Counted from the first letter of the stretch, positions 11,005 to 20,590 are shown. The stretch is DNA of 64,000 bases from Peribacillus sp. ACCC06369 (GCF_030348945.1 NZ_JAUCEN010000001.1:1-64000); one strand, 5' to 3'. Translations and numbers: made by a program. Notes: generated by a model from the letters alone, not told the origin.

Positions 11005-12138
11005 ATGAAAAACATCCGTAAAATTCCGTTTTTAAGACCCAACTTGGTGAAACAAGACACATTTACCAATTATTTAGCTCAGATTGAACAATCTAGATTG
11101 TACAGTAATTATGGACCATTAAATACTCTTTTTGAGAATAGAGTCCTAACCGAATACTATGAAGGAAACGGAGCGGTGCTCACGGTCAATAATGCTACCA
11201 GTGGATTGATGTTAGCTATTAATCAGAGTAAACGTCCTAAAGGGCGGTTTGCATTAATGCCTAGCTTTACTTTTTCTGCCACCCCTTTAGCAGCAATGTG
11301 GTGTGGTTTAGAACCTTATTTTGTAGATGTGAACAAAGACGATTGGTGTATGAATGAAGAACTTGTTAAAGATTCATTAACAAAATTAGGAGATGAAGTG
11401 GCGGTAGTTGTTCCCTACGCAACCTTTGGAACAGACTTAGACCTATCCTTTTATAAGCAGATTCATGAGTCCGGAATACCGGTGGTTTTTGATGCTGCCC
11501 CTAGTTTTGGAACATCAGGGCGTAGTGGATCATTTGGTAAGAATTTCCCCGGCCCTATCGTATACAGCTTTCATGCTACTAAATCATTTGGAATTGGCGA
11601 AGGCGGCTTAGTCTATAGTGCTGACAAAGACTTGATCAGTCAAATTCGACAAGCAGGAAATTTTGGGTTCTCGACTAATAGGGAAACTATATCACAAGGT
11701 CTTAATAGCAAACTTTCGGAATATAGCGCAGCTGTAGCTCTTGCAACTCTGGATGCCTTTCCTGAAAAAAGCCGAAAAAGACAACAAATTCATCAATGGT
11801 ACCTAGAGCAATTCCAACAAACCCCTGTGTTAAAAAATGAGTGGCAGCTCCAAAAATCAGAAGGGGACATTGCCCATCAATTTATGCCTGTTCTCTGTCC
11901 AAATGATCAAAGTAATTTGGATTTTGTGAAATTGCTGGCTGACAATCAAATAGAAGCACGAACCTATTTTTCCCCATCTTGTCATCAACAAAAATTTTTC
12001 ACATCATTCAATCGGACAGTAATGCCAGTTACCAATAATATTTCAGGACGCATAATGAGCTTACCTCTTTGGGAAGAAATGAAAAAAAGTGATATTGTGC
12101 AAGTTACACAAGTATTAGCAAAAGGATTGGAATCATGA
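11005..12138 (+). CDS. DegT/DnrJ/EryC1/StrS family sugar aminotransferase
   Basis: This 377-residue PLP-dependent aminotransferase probably acts on a dTDP-4-keto (or 3-keto) deoxy sugar. Visible motifs are PSFTFSATPLA, FDAAPSFG with the PLP-binding Asp163, and SFHATKSFGIGEGG with the Schiff-base Lys193. GGAG sits directly against the ATG, a poor spacing, but IPFLRPN just after it is the usual start of the family. The gene overlaps the acyltransferase gene by 4 bp (ATGA). With RfbA/RfbB products made downstream, the pair could yield an N-acylated amino sugar, comparable with B. subtilis SpsC/SpsD or the anthrose genes of B. anthracis. That link is inferred. Confidence 0.85.
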   Translation: MKNIRKIPFLRPNLVKQDTFTNYLAQIEQSRLYSNYGPLNTLFENRVLTEYYEGNGAVLTVNNATSGLMLAINQSKRPKGRFALMPSFTFSATPLAAMWCGLEPYFVDVNKDDWCMNEELVKDSLTKLGDEVAVVVPYATFGTDLDLSFYKQIHESGIPVVFDAAPSFGTSGRSGSFGKNFPGPIVYSFHATKSFGIGEGGLVYSADKDLISQIRQAGNFGFSTNRETISQGLNSKLSEYSAAVALATLDAFPEKSRKRQQIHQWYLEQFQQTPVLKNEWQLQKSEGDIAHQFMPVLCPNDQSNLDFVKLLADNQIEARTYFSPSCHQQKFFTSFNRTVMPVTNNISGRIMSLPLWEEMKKSDIVQVTQVLAKGLES

Positions 12139-12770
12139 AAAAAATCGTCATTTGGGGCTGCGGAGGGCATGCACGTGAGATAAATCACCTGTGTGAAAAT
12201 TCAAGTTATGAGGTTATAGGATTTCTTGATGAAAGATCGGAAATGAAGGGGAAAATAATAGATGATGTACCGGTTTTGGGCGATCTTCATGATATTTATC
12301 CTCTTCGGAACAAAATTAAAATTGTTTGTGCCGGTGTAGGAGACCCATCTCTGAAAAAGCGGTTTGTCACCAAAACAATACATGCAGGTTTTGAGATTGC
12401 TGATACAATAGTGCACCCTTCTGTTTTCATTTCAAAGAGGAACACACTTGGAGTTGGATCGATTATTTGTGAAGGAACCATTATAACCACAAATGTTCAA
12501 ATAGGGAATTTTGTTATCATAAATCGGAGTTCGAACATTAGTCATGATAATGTCATTAGCGACTATGTAACGGTAGGTCCTGGAGTTAATATTGCAGGTA
12601 ATGTTACGATTGGTGAAGGAGCATACGTTGGCATTGGTTCCTCTATCCGTGAAAAAATCAATATTGGTGCTTGGTCGGTTATAGGAGGCGGAGCATTTGT
12701 AAAGAATGATGTTCCTGCGAAAACGCTTTATGCGGGGGTCCCTGCAAAGTTTAAAAAGGATTTAGATTAG
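12135..12770 (+). CDS. NeuD/PglD-type sugar O/N-acyltransferase
   Basis: This 211-residue protein starts with the PglD_N-type Rossmann segment VIWGCGGHAREI and continues into a left-handed beta-helix of hexapeptide repeats (residues about 95-200, with IGNFVIIN, VTVGPGVNIAG, VTIGEGAYVGIGSSI). It ends with VPAKTLYAGVPAKF, typical of this acetyltransferase family. The start overlaps the aminotransferase stop (ATGA), so co-translation is expected. The probable reaction is acetyl or acyl transfer from CoA to the amino group installed by the preceding enzyme. Confidence 0.85.
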   Translation: MKKIVIWGCGGHAREINHLCENSSYEVIGFLDERSEMKGKIIDDVPVLGDLHDIYPLRNKIKIVCAGVGDPSLKKRFVTKTIHAGFEIADTIVHPSVFISKRNTLGVGSIICEGTIITTNVQIGNFVIINRSSNISHDNVISDYVTVGPGVNIAGNVTIGEGAYVGIGSSIREKINIGAWSVIGGGAFVKNDVPAKTLYAGVPAKFKKDLD

Positions 12771-12883
12771 AATGTAGATAATAAACCCTTATCGTTATAA
12801 ACTAAATGGTTTCCAGTGAAGAAATTTAGGACTAAGACCAATAGAAAACCCGGTTTATTTTTATCTGAGTAAACCAAGAGGCT

Positions 12884-12928
12884 AAAAGGCTACAAAGCAC
12901 GTTTTCAAACGTAGCTTTGTAGCCTTTT
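12884..12928 (+). terminator. long hairpin terminator
   Basis: AAAAGGCTACAAAGC and GCTTTGTAGCCTTTT are perfect 15-bp arms with a loop that can itself pair (ACGTTT/AAACGT). It separates the aminotransferase pair from the rhamnose operon. The rest of the 12771-13114 gap holds only a weak CATACTATT (13089-13097) that could be a sporulation -10. Confidence 0.75.
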
Positions 12929-13114
12929 CACATATTAATCCTCGATATCGTAAGAAATCCATATACATCATTTAATATCGTACTTCATTTACACAGAAAC
13001 AATCTTGGCGCATATGATGAAAAGGATTAATTTCCGAGAAGTTCCGAAACTGATAATATAAAAATTCAATTCATTTTGTCTTTTACATCATACTATTTGG
13101 GGAGGTGAATAATA

Positions 13115-13981
13115 ATGAAAGGAATCATATTAGCTGGTGGATATGGCACTAGATTATATCCGTTAACGAAGGTTGTCTCAAAACAGCTATTACCTGTTTA
13201 TGATAAACCCTTAATTTATTATCCATTGTCCGTGCTAATGCTCGCTGGAATTAAAGATATCTTAGTCATTTCTACACCTATTGATACACCTCGTTTTAAA
13301 AGTTTATTAGGTGATGGGTCACAATTAGGAATCAAAATTAGTTATATATCACAGGAAAAACCGGATGGTATCGCACAGGCTTTTATTATAGGAGAGGATT
13401 TTATAGGAAAAGATTCTGTATCTTTAATATTAGGGGACAATATTTTTTATGGACATAATTTCACTAAAACACTAGAAGAAGTCGTTACTCGACAAAACGG
13501 TGCAACGATATTCGGCTATCGTGTTAAAGATCCTGAACGATTTGGTGTTGTAGAATTTGATAAAAATCGGAAAGTGATCTCTTTGGAAGAAAAACCCTTC
13601 ACGCCTAAATCAAATTATGCCATTACAGGACTTTATTTTTATGATAATAGCGTTGTTGATATCGCCAAGAGTATTAAGAAATCTGCTCGTGGAGAATATG
13701 AAATTACTTCGGTGAATGAATGTTACCTCAAGAAAAACCAGCTGAATGTTGAGTTATTGGATAGAGGATTTAGCTGGTTAGATACTGGTACTCATGAATC
13801 ACTTCTTGACGCTTCTTTATATATTCAAACCATTCAAAGCCGGCAAAACGTTCAAATTGCTTGTATAGAAGAAATTGCCTTTCGAAAAGGATTTATTTCA
13901 TCACAACAACTTCTTGCCTTAGCTAAACCATTAGAGAAAAATGAATATGGGCAATACCTTGTAAGATTAATAGAAAATTAA
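13115..13981 (+). CDS. rfbA: glucose-1-phosphate thymidylyltransferase (spsI-like)
   Basis: This enzyme makes dTDP-glucose from glucose-1-phosphate and dTTP, the first step to dTDP-rhamnose. The 288 residues match the family length. The nucleotide-binding start is [16 protein letters not shown], followed by [10 protein letters not shown], the metal-site LGDNIFYG, and the sugar-binding EEKP. GGGGAGGTG precedes the ATG. It is the first gene of four tightly packed genes in the same order as B. subtilis spsIJKL, which supply rhamnose to the spore surface. Confidence 0.95.
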   Translation: MKGIILAGGYGTRLYPLTKVVSKQLLPVYDKPLIYYPLSVLMLAGIKDILVISTPIDTPRFKSLLGDGSQLGIKISYISQEKPDGIAQAFIIGEDFIGKDSVSLILGDNIFYGHNFTKTLEEVVTRQNGATIFGYRVKDPERFGVVEFDKNRKVISLEEKPFTPKSNYAITGLYFYDNSVVDIAKSIKKSARGEYEITSVNECYLKKNQLNVELLDRGFSWLDTGTHESLLDASLYIQTIQSRQNVQIACIEEIAFRKGFISSQQLLALAKPLEKNEYGQYLVRLIEN

Positions 13982-14006
13982 CAGTGTTTGATGAAAGGAG
14001 GCAACT

Positions 14007-14963
14007 ATGAATCTTCTAGTTACAGGTGGGGCTGGTTTCATCGGTCTCAACTTTGTTCACTATTTGCTAAAAAATACTTCATACAATATAACCGTTATCG
14101 ATTCTCTTACGTATGCAAGTCATCCTGAAGAGATACGCACCTTAACATCTGATTCTAGATTACGCTTTATTAAGGGAAGTATTGTTAATGAGGAAGATAT
14201 GGAAGCTGTAATGGATCAAAATTATGAAGCCATTATTCATTTTGCCGCTGAGTCCCATGTTGATAACAGTATTCAAAATGCAGATAAATTCATACAAACA
14301 AATATTGTCGGTACTTATCAATTATTACAACTATTAATCAAGGGCCAGGCTAAAAAAATGATCCATATTTCCACAGACGAAGTATATGGTACTTTAAGCC
14401 CGATTCAACAACCATTCACAGAAGAATCCCCTCTTTCACCTAACAATCCCTATTCAGCTACAAAAGCAAGCTCAGATTTATTGGTGCGCTCTTACAATGA
14501 GACCTTTAAATTACCTTTAATAACGACAAGATGCAGTAATAATTTTGGTCCTTTTCAAAATATGGAAAAATTCATCCCTACCATTGTGTATAGCGCGCTA
14601 CACAACCATAAAATCCCTGTTTATGGGGATGGTCTACAAATAAGAGATTGGCTGTTTGTAGAAGATCATTGTAAAGCAATTTCCCTTATTCTTGAAAAAG
14701 GAAAATGGGGTGAAGTTTATAATATTGGTGGCGGAAATGAAAGAAAAAATATCGATGTCGTAAAACAAATTTTGGGAATAATGGGCAAGCCTGAACACTT
14801 GATTGAATTTGTTGAAGACAGAAAAGGTCATGACCGAAGATATGCCATTGATTCTTCCAAGTTACAAAACGAGTTAGGCTGGAAACAAACCTCTTATTTT
14901 GATCAATCGTTAGAAAAAACAGTGCGATGGCACATGAACAAATTTAAAGGTACTCCCCCATGA
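14007..14963 (+). CDS. rfbB: dTDP-glucose 4,6-dehydratase (spsJ-like)
   Basis: This short-chain dehydrogenase-type enzyme converts dTDP-glucose to dTDP-4-keto-6-deoxyglucose. Motifs are [11 protein letters not shown] (NAD binding), [17 protein letters not shown] (catalytic Thr-Asp-Glu) and [10 protein letters not shown] (YxxxK). At 318 residues it is at the short end for the family but looks complete. An AAAGGAGG ribosome binding site precedes it, 25 bp after rfbA, and it overlaps rfbD by 4 bp. Its product is the branch point between rhamnose and the amino sugar the aminotransferase could make. Confidence 0.95.
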   Translation: MNLLVTGGAGFIGLNFVHYLLKNTSYNITVIDSLTYASHPEEIRTLTSDSRLRFIKGSIVNEEDMEAVMDQNYEAIIHFAAESHVDNSIQNADKFIQTNIVGTYQLLQLLIKGQAKKMIHISTDEVYGTLSPIQQPFTEESPLSPNNPYSATKASSDLLVRSYNETFKLPLITTRCSNNFGPFQNMEKFIPTIVYSALHNHKIPVYGDGLQIRDWLFVEDHCKAISLILEKGKWGEVYNIGGGNERKNIDVVKQILGIMGKPEHLIEFVEDRKGHDRRYAIDSSKLQNELGWKQTSYFDQSLEKTVRWHMNKFKGTPP

Positions 14964-15811
14964 AGATTGTCATTACAGGTGCAGGCGGCCAATTAGGAAA
15001 AGAACTCATTCAGATATTTAAAGAGGAAGGCTATGTGGTATATCCATATACTAAACAACAATTAGATATTACGAACCGTACGAAAATAAAAGAAGTGATT
15101 GAGAAAATCCAGCCGGATTATCTTATTAATACTGCAGCCTTTACACAAGTTGACCTTTGCGAAACGGATATAGATCAAGCTTATTTAATTAATGGAATTG
15201 GACCTTATTATCTAGCGAGTGAAGCAAAGGAAAAAAAAGCGAAGTTTTTTCATATTAGTACGGACTATGTATTTGAAGGAGAAAAAAGTGAACCTTATGA
15301 AGAAGAGGATACTCCTGACCCCCAAACGATTTATGGAAAAAGCAAACTACTAGGCGAAGCTTTAGCACTAACTGCTAATGAAAATACCACGATCATTAGA
15401 ACGTCATGGTTATACGGACATGAGGGGAAAAATTTCGTCAATACCATTAAAAAGTTAGCCCGTCATTCACAAGAAATCCGTGTTGTTCAAGACCAATATG
15501 GTTGTCCTACTTACACGAAAGACCTTGGAATAGCGATTAATAAACTACTAACAAAACCGCATGGCATTTATCATGTCACAAACTCTGGAAGTTGCAGCTG
15601 GTTTGAGTTTGCCACCGAAATTGTAACATTCTTAAACTCACAAACTGTAGTCATCCCTGTTTCTACGGAAGAATACGGTCTTAAAACACCCAGACCCATG
15701 TATTCGGTTTTAAGTCAAAAAAAGTTGAATTCCAATGGGATCTCTTTGCGAAATTGGAAAGAAGGATTACATGAATACTTAAAAAAGGAAGTTGATGAAA
15801 ATGGCCATTGA
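14960..15811 (+). CDS. rfbD: dTDP-4-dehydrorhamnose reductase (spsK-like)
   Basis: This is the final NADPH-dependent step to dTDP-L-rhamnose. The 283 residues begin with [12 protein letters not shown], followed by [22 protein letters not shown] and the YGKSKLLGE catalytic motif. The ATG overlaps the end of rfbB (ATGA), and the last codons overlap the start of rfbC. Unusually for pathway order, but as in B. subtilis sps, the reductase gene precedes the epimerase gene. Confidence 0.95.
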   Translation: MKIVITGAGGQLGKELIQIFKEEGYVVYPYTKQQLDITNRTKIKEVIEKIQPDYLINTAAFTQVDLCETDIDQAYLINGIGPYYLASEAKEKKAKFFHISTDYVFEGEKSEPYEEEDTPDPQTIYGKSKLLGEALALTANENTTIIRTSWLYGHEGKNFVNTIKKLARHSQEIRVVQDQYGCPTYTKDLGIAINKLLTKPHGIYHVTNSGSCSWFEFATEIVTFLNSQTVVIPVSTEEYGLKTPRPMYSVLSQKKLNSNGISLRNWKEGLHEYLKKEVDENGH

Positions 15812-16259
15812 AGGTGTCATTTCTAAGAAATTGATTAAGCATTGTGATGATAGAGGATTTTTTGCAGAAGTGGTAAGAGATGATGACCATCTTTTATCTC
15901 ATTTTGGTCAACTTTCATGGACTACATCTTATCCAGGCGTCATCAAAGCATTTCACTACCATGAAGAGCAAGATGACCTTTGGTTTATCCCATCAGGTAA
16001 TGCTCAAGTTGTTTTATATGATTTAAGAGAACACTCTGCTACCAAGGGTGAAACCAATGTTTATTATATGGGCGAAAATAATCCTAGTATTTTACTTATT
16101 CCCAAAGGTGTAGCTCACGGTTACCGCGTGCTTGGTGAAAATCCAGCAACAGTTCTGTATTGTACGACAAAGTCGTATAACCCCTCCCAACCAGATGAGA
16201 AAAGAATACCTTGGGATGATAAAGAAATTAATTTTGATTGGGAAACAAAACATAGATAA
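15801..16259 (+). CDS. rfbC: dTDP-4-dehydrorhamnose 3,5-epimerase-type cupin (spsL-like)
   Basis: This 152-residue sugar epimerase is the short cupin form. RGFFAEVVRDD is followed by KAFHYHEEQDDLWF with the likely catalytic His, then LIPKGVAHGY. ATG at 15801 is preferred because AAGGAAG lies 9 nt upstream; an in-frame ATG at 15795 is the alternative. The start lies inside the last codons of rfbD. The short form is shared with B. subtilis SpsL and differs from the roughly 180-residue RfbC of enterobacteria, so 3,5-epimerase activity is likely but not certain. Confidence 0.88.
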   Translation: MAIEGVISKKLIKHCDDRGFFAEVVRDDDHLLSHFGQLSWTTSYPGVIKAFHYHEEQDDLWFIPSGNAQVVLYDLREHSATKGETNVYYMGENNPSILLIPKGVAHGYRVLGENPATVLYCTTKSYNPSQPDEKRIPWDDKEINFDWETKHR

Positions 16260-16308
16260 GTACCTATATGAGCTCATACAACCTACAGGGAACCAGCGAT
16301 TACACCTG

Positions 16309-16336
16309 GAAAGCTGCTCAATAAAGAGCAGCTTTC
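16309..16336 (+). terminator. hairpin after the rhamnose operon
   Basis: GAAAGCTGCTC and GAGCAGCTTTC are perfect arms around AATAAA. The T-tract is weak. Nothing else is recognised between here and 16636. Confidence 0.55.
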
Positions 16337-16636
16337 ATAATAGACGCTGGGTCTACAAAAGCTTTGGGATTATCTCCCTGGGGTACGTGAATCATAACTT
16401 AGCAAGTGAGGCTCAATTTGCTATAAAAGGGTGGACTTCAAGGAATATTCGGATAAATGAAGAAATCAGTAATGATATAGAAGGAAAGTAGGTTACTAGA
16501 TAGATTGAATGAGTACTTGATATTTTTGCAAGATTTAACCCTTATGTGAAAGCCTATGTGACTGTAAAACGTGATTTTTGGGGATTTGCTGGCTATACCC
16601 TTATACAAAATGTGCTAAGGGTAGTAAACAAAAACC

Positions 16637-16671
16637 GTGTCCTTTTTGATAATAAATAATATGCTATATTA
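16637..16671 (+). promoter_or_regulatory. weak candidate of the collagen-type promoter
   Basis: GTGTCCTTTT, 16 nt, then GCTATATTA: the TGTCC core and the spacing match the collagen-gene promoters, but the -10 keeps only T3, A4 and the final TA. Reported because the downstream gene is of the same surface-protein type. On its own this is weak. Confidence 0.25.
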
Positions 16672-16739
16672 CATTGTTTTTTAGACTTAAAAAGAATAGT
16701 CTCCACAACTAATGATTATATAAAAAGGATGGGCTATAT

Positions 16740-17117
16740 ATGAGTCACGAAGAAAGTAGCTCTTCGGAGCAATTTGAGATTCTTTCTACAGGAGTATTAA
16801 ACACAGCTGTAGGACAAGCAGCAGCCCATATAGAACTAGTTAACCTTAGTACGACTACTCAAACTATTAGATTCCAGATTATCAACTGGAACACTGGAAG
16901 TCCTGCCGCAACTACCCTGACTGCAACGATACTACCTAACCGACTAGAAACGCGTAATATCCCGGTAGTTCCCTTCCATTATGAATTAAGAGTTGAACAT
17001 CCTGGCGATCCTGACCTGTTTATTAATCACTTTGCTGTTGATGCTGGATCATTTACAGTACCCAGGCTTAACATTCCTTCAAAAAGACTTGGTGGAAATC
17101 AAACGTCCTTTAATTGA
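16740..17117 (+). CDS. small beta-rich protein of unknown function, possible spore-surface protein
   Basis: 125 residues after AAGGATGGG and ATG. The N-terminus is Ser/Glu-rich (MSHEESSSSEQF) with no signal peptide. The rest alternates hydrophobic and Thr/Asn-rich stretches (HIELVNLS, TIRFQIINW, LTATILPN), suggesting a single beta-sandwich. Its organisation resembles that of the product of 20142-20561, although sequence identity is low by eye. It follows the rhamnose operon and ends at a terminator, so it is probably a single-gene unit. I do not recognise the family. Confidence 0.6.
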   Translation: MSHEESSSSEQFEILSTGVLNTAVGQAAAHIELVNLSTTTQTIRFQIINWNTGSPAATTLTATILPNRLETRNIPVVPFHYELRVEHPGDPDLFINHFAVDAGSFTVPRLNIPSKRLGGNQTSFN

Positions 17118-17163
17118 AGTTATATAGAATCATTAGAAACACTACTTTTCATTGAAAAAAGAG

Positions 17164-17205
17164 ACAATAAAATATTTGGGTATTTTCTCCAAGGGTTTTA
17201 TTGTT
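17164..17205 (+). terminator. hairpin terminator
   Basis: ACAATAAAA with TTTTATTGT, extended inward by TTTGG/CCAAG-type pairing, 47 nt after the small beta-rich gene. Confidence 0.5.
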
Positions 17206-17271
17206 TATCAGAGAATTAACTTATAAAAAAAAGATAGTAAACACTGGATGTATGATTTTATAAACAGTCAT

Positions 17272-17295
17272 ACAAAAGGCCGCCAATTGGCAGCC
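17272..17295 (-). terminator. terminator of the YibE/F-type pair
   Basis: On the minus strand GGCTGCCA-AT-TGGCGGCC (one T-G pair) is followed by TTTTGT, downstream of the two membrane-protein genes. Confidence 0.6.
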
Positions 17296-17478
17296 TCATT
17301 CTTCTATCTGTATTCATATAATGGCCCTTATTGAAGGCTAGCAAAACTAAACTTACCTCCCTCCGTAAAGAGGATTAAACAGACCAGATGGATACTCTTT
17401 GCAATGCTATTAGGGAACACCATCAAGACTTATTCCTCTTATATAAATGAGTGCTTATAAGCCTGTTTGCCATGAAAC

Positions 17479-18255
17479 CTATATAACTTTCTCTTTATTT
17501 TCTCTTGTTTTCACTAAAAAATAAGCAGTAATCAAGGCAGTTATAGGAATTATCAAGGCTACACCTGTTCCAGCACAAAATATAGTGATCATTTCAGCAC
17601 TAAATATTTTTGAGTTTACGATTTCTCCAACAGAATAGGATAAATCCTTAAACCATATCAGCAATGCCAAATAGCCACCAAAGAAGGCAAAAAATAATGT
17701 ATTCGTAGTTGTTCCTAAGATATCCCTCCCCATACTTAATCCAAATGTAAATAAATCTTTCTTGCTAATGGATGGATTGTGATGAAACATTTCTCGCATG
17801 GGAGATGAAATGGCCATGGCTGTATCGATAATGGCGCCAATAGTACTCATAATAATTACTGAAGCTCCAATTTTAACAAAATCTACTCCAATATATAGGG
17901 AAAAGATGCTAAGCTCTTCTATTTCTTCCTCACCAAAACCTTGTATCATCGCATTTTCAGTCACAAGAACAATAAAAAAGAGGACAATAACAATCGTGAT
18001 AATAGTAGAAATGAATGCTGTTTTTGTTGTACTGTTCACTTCGTTAATAAAAAATAAATTAATATAACTAATCACCGTACATGCAATCAATGTTACGATA
18101 TACGGATCATTATTTGGATTTGTCATAAAAATGATGGTGAAAAGTACCACACCAAAATTTAGAAAAAAAGCAAAAAATGAACGTGCTCCTTTTTTTCCAC
18201 CTATCAAGATCATCAATATTAATAATATGAACGCTAGCAACACTAATACATTCAT
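17479..18255 (-). CDS. YibE/F family membrane protein (second of a pair)
   Basis: This 258-residue, almost wholly hydrophobic protein begins MNVLVLLAFILLILMILIGG and continues through several membrane helices. The YibE/F-type segment includes GAIIDTAMAISSPMREM, SKKDLFTFGLSMGRDILGTTTNTL and the final FCAGTGVALIIPITALITAYF. The gene starts within the stop of the upstream partner (TAATG), so translation is coupled. The family forms paired membrane proteins thought to be transporters, with the substrate unknown. Assignment rests on segments shared with the partner, such as GxDIxGTxTNxLFFA. Confidence 0.75.
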   Translation of the reverse strand: MNVLVLLAFILLILMILIGGKKGARSFFAFFLNFGVVLFTIIFMTNPNNDPYIVTLIACTVISYINLFFINEVNSTTKTAFISTIITIVIVLFFIVLVTENAMIQGFGEEEIEELSIFSLYIGVDFVKIGASVIIMSTIGAIIDTAMAISSPMREMFHHNPSISKKDLFTFGLSMGRDILGTTTNTLFFAFFGGYLALLIWFKDLSYSVGEIVNSKIFSAEMITIFCAGTGVALIIPITALITAYFLVKTRENKEKVI

Positions 18256-19391
18256 TATCTTTCCCTCTTTCGATTAATGAAAAAAATAGAAATATATAGA
18301 CCTATCGGAATAGTTAACACGATTCCAATACCCCCAGCTAGGGCACGGGCCAACTCCAATGTAAGATTCATGGAAAGGGTAAATCCCAATGCAGAAGCAT
18401 TTTTCAAATACAAAATAATCATAGGTATGGAGCCACTTATATAGGCAAAAAACAAAATATTTGTCATGGTTCCCATAATGTCTTTTCCAATCTCTAATCC
18501 TGAAGTTTTAAGTGCTTTTACTGATATGTGGTTGTTCTTTTCATATAACCCAAAAATCGAAGAAGACATGGTAATGGCTATATCCATTACGGCTCCTAAA
18601 GATCCGATAAATAACCCTGCCATAAACACCATTTTATAAGGACGAGTGACAAATTGCATTTCTTCATATCGAAGGCCTTGTTCGGAAGTTAACCACATAA
18701 CAAGATAAGTAATGAACAGCGATAAAAAAGTCCCTAACAGTGTCGCAATAATAGCTGCATATGTTTTTTCATTAAAACCGTTAACCAGTAAAAGGGAAAG
18801 GACCGTAAATAGAATGATACTTATACTGCATATCAATACCAAACCAATGTCTGATGTATTCAAATAAAAATCTAATGCATATGACAACAATATGGCATTG
18901 ACTGCCAAACTTATAATTGAAAACAGGCCTTGTTTTTTTCCAACGATAAGTAATGTCAAGATAAAAACCCATGCTACAATCAACACAAATTTATCACGCT
19001 TTACGTCTTTTATGGTTCCAGTTAACTCTGAATTTTCTTCTGTCTTCGTATCAATCGAAACAAATAAATCATTTCCAACTCGATATTCTTGATCATAAGC
19101 TCCGGATGAGGAATATTCATTCTTTAAATGAATAAGTTTTCCTTTTTCTTCTCCATTTTGTAATTCGGCTATTATACTCTGGGTAAATAGTCGATCTTCA
19201 TTTTGATACATATCATTCAATTCAGTTGTATTTTCCAGATTTGTTTTGATGACTTTGGCTATTGGAAGTTCATAGAATGAATAATTGTGATTAACAAAGA
19301 AAACAGAGGCGACAAAACAAAGTGCTATGATGGCGTACAAAGAAACATGCTTGTAACCCATTTTTTTAAATTTATTTACGATAACATTCAA
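18255..19391 (-). CDS. YibE/F family membrane protein (first of a pair)
   Basis: 378 residues. One N-terminal membrane segment (YAIIALCFVASVFFV) leads to an extracytoplasmic domain of about 90 residues containing an SGAYDQEYRVGNDLFVSI beta region, then seven or so further helices. These carry AVMDIAITMSSSIFGL, GLEIGKDIMGTMTNILFFAY and LARALAGGIGIVLTIPIGLY. TTG at 19391 is chosen because TTTGGAGG lies 7 nt upstream, whereas an in-frame start 10 codons earlier has no such site. The extracytoplasmic domain followed by the YibE/F core is the usual two-part layout. The pair shares one terminator. Confidence 0.78.
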   Translation of the reverse strand: MNVIVNKFKKMGYKHVSLYAIIALCFVASVFFVNHNYSFYELPIAKVIKTNLENTTELNDMYQNEDRLFTQSIIAELQNGEEKGKLIHLKNEYSSSGAYDQEYRVGNDLFVSIDTKTEENSELTGTIKDVKRDKFVLIVAWVFILTLLIVGKKQGLFSIISLAVNAILLSYALDFYLNTSDIGLVLICSISIILFTVLSLLLVNGFNEKTYAAIIATLLGTFLSLFITYLVMWLTSEQGLRYEEMQFVTRPYKMVFMAGLFIGSLGAVMDIAITMSSSIFGLYEKNNHISVKALKTSGLEIGKDIMGTMTNILFFAYISGSIPMIILYLKNASALGFTLSMNLTLELARALAGGIGIVLTIPIGLYISIFFINRKRER

Positions 19392-19821
19392 AACAAAACC
19401 TCCAAAATATCGGGTGGGCAATAAAGGCAGGAAAGAGCCAGAATTGACTGACTCCCCCCTTCCTTACTAGTATTTGATTTTTTTATCTTATCATGAATAG
19501 AATTTAATTTGCGAAATAATAAAATTCCAATGATTAACCATGGGGATGTTTCTTTTCGGTTTTGAAAGTATGATAATTGTAATTTTCGTGAAATCAGAAC
19601 ATTGATTTCATTGGCTTTTTATGATTTTTTCTTTTTGCTAAAAAAAAAAAAATCGCACATTCAAACAAGGTTTTAAAGGGGGAAGGAGCCGGGTTTAGAA
19701 TGAAGAAAGAAAGGTCGATCAAGATGACTAACCAAAAAATCTGCAGCCAATTCGTGTTCAGCAGCAGTTAGAAGATAATAGGTGTATCAAATTAGTTCTG
19801 TGTCGTCAGGGCTAAAAATTT

Positions 19822-19906
19822 AACTTAGTGGTGAGAACACTAGGTTATAGGAGAAGTCATTTCCGTTAGTGCCTGAGAAACACTAACATATGGGAATGTC
19901 TTTTTT
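19822..19906 (+). ncRNA. candidate structured RNA with two like-stemmed hairpins and a terminator
   Basis: Hairpin 1: AACTTAGTG - GTGAGAA - CACTAGGTT (19822-19846). Hairpin 2: GTTAGTG - CCTGAGAAA - CACTAAC (19865-19887), enclosed by GTCATTTCC/GGGAATGTC and followed by TTTTTT. The two stems share TTAGTG/CACTA, so arm exchange is possible. There is no gene downstream on this strand before the terminator at 20081. No known RNA family was recognised. Confidence 0.4.
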
Positions 19907-20080
19907 GTTGTCCGTTCATATTAAGTTATCATAATTTTTACTCTATCAGTATGGTAAAGCAACTATAAATTGACTAGGTTCTACAAGGTTCTGAATGGTT
20001 TACTCTATACCGTAAAAAGTAAAAACGCCCAGCCCATTACAGGCTAAGCAGGTTCCATTTTGATATTATCGGTAATGAAA

Positions 20081-20108
20081 GAGGTTGGGTACCCAACCTC
20101 TTTTTTTT
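20081..20108 (+). terminator. strong palindromic terminator
   Basis: GAGGTTGGGTACCCAACCTC is a perfect 20-bp palindrome followed by eight T. It lies 34 bp beyond the stop of the minus-strand gene at 20142 and may act in both directions. Confidence 0.75.
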
Positions 20109-20141
20109 GCGTGACATAAGATCCGTTAGATATAATCTAAG

Positions 20142-20561
20142 TTAATCTTCATCTACTTCGATAAAATCTTCATGTTTAAAAATCATTGACACAGTTGGAC
20201 GTCCATCATTACCACCGAAAAATGCCACTTCAATGCCTTCTGCTTCTTCATCTGTATCACCTTCAATGGTTACACGAAGCCAGTTACCACCTTGGAAAGT
20301 AGCTGGACCAGTATCTATTCTTATTATCGTGAAGTGTTCTGAGAGTAGACTTACTTGTAGTCGGTTGAAACCTGGAATTACAGTTTCTGGAGCAGTAGTT
20401 GGGAATACAACATCTGGCAACCGTTCAACTGTTACACGAACAGTTTTAGTTTCATCAGTGGGCTTTTTAAGTCCGATTAGTAAACGATCTACAGGTAGAT
20501 TACTAGTACCGTCAATAAATAATGGTACAGCAAATGGACCTGATGTAATAATGTTACTCAT
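20142..20561 (-). CDS. small acidic beta-rich protein of unknown function, possible spore-surface protein
   Basis: 139 residues behind AGGGGG and ATG. It begins MSNIITSGPFAVPLFIDGTS, has no signal peptide, and alternates beta-type stretches (RLLIGLKKP, TVRVTVERLPDVVF, RLQVSLLSEHFTIIRI, NWLRVTIEGD). The tail is acidic and ends EVDED. Together with the 16740 product it gives the impression of a one-domain beta-sandwich family. A weak version of the collagen-gene promoter lies upstream with the TTGTCC core intact. I do not recognise the family, and the link to the spore surface is inferred from promoter and neighbourhood. Confidence 0.6.
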   Translation of the reverse strand: MSNIITSGPFAVPLFIDGTSNLPVDRLLIGLKKPTDETKTVRVTVERLPDVVFPTTAPETVIPGFNRLQVSLLSEHFTIIRIDTGPATFQGGNWLRVTIEGDTDEEAEGIEVAFFGGNDGRPTVSMIFKHEDFIEVDED

Positions 20562-20590
20562 TTATTAATTCCCCCTTTTCTCTTTGTTAA

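Noticed and set aside
16132..16491. 119-codon frame overlapping the end of rfbC
   Set aside because: It starts inside rfbC in another frame, crosses the terminator hairpin and shows no protein-like pattern.
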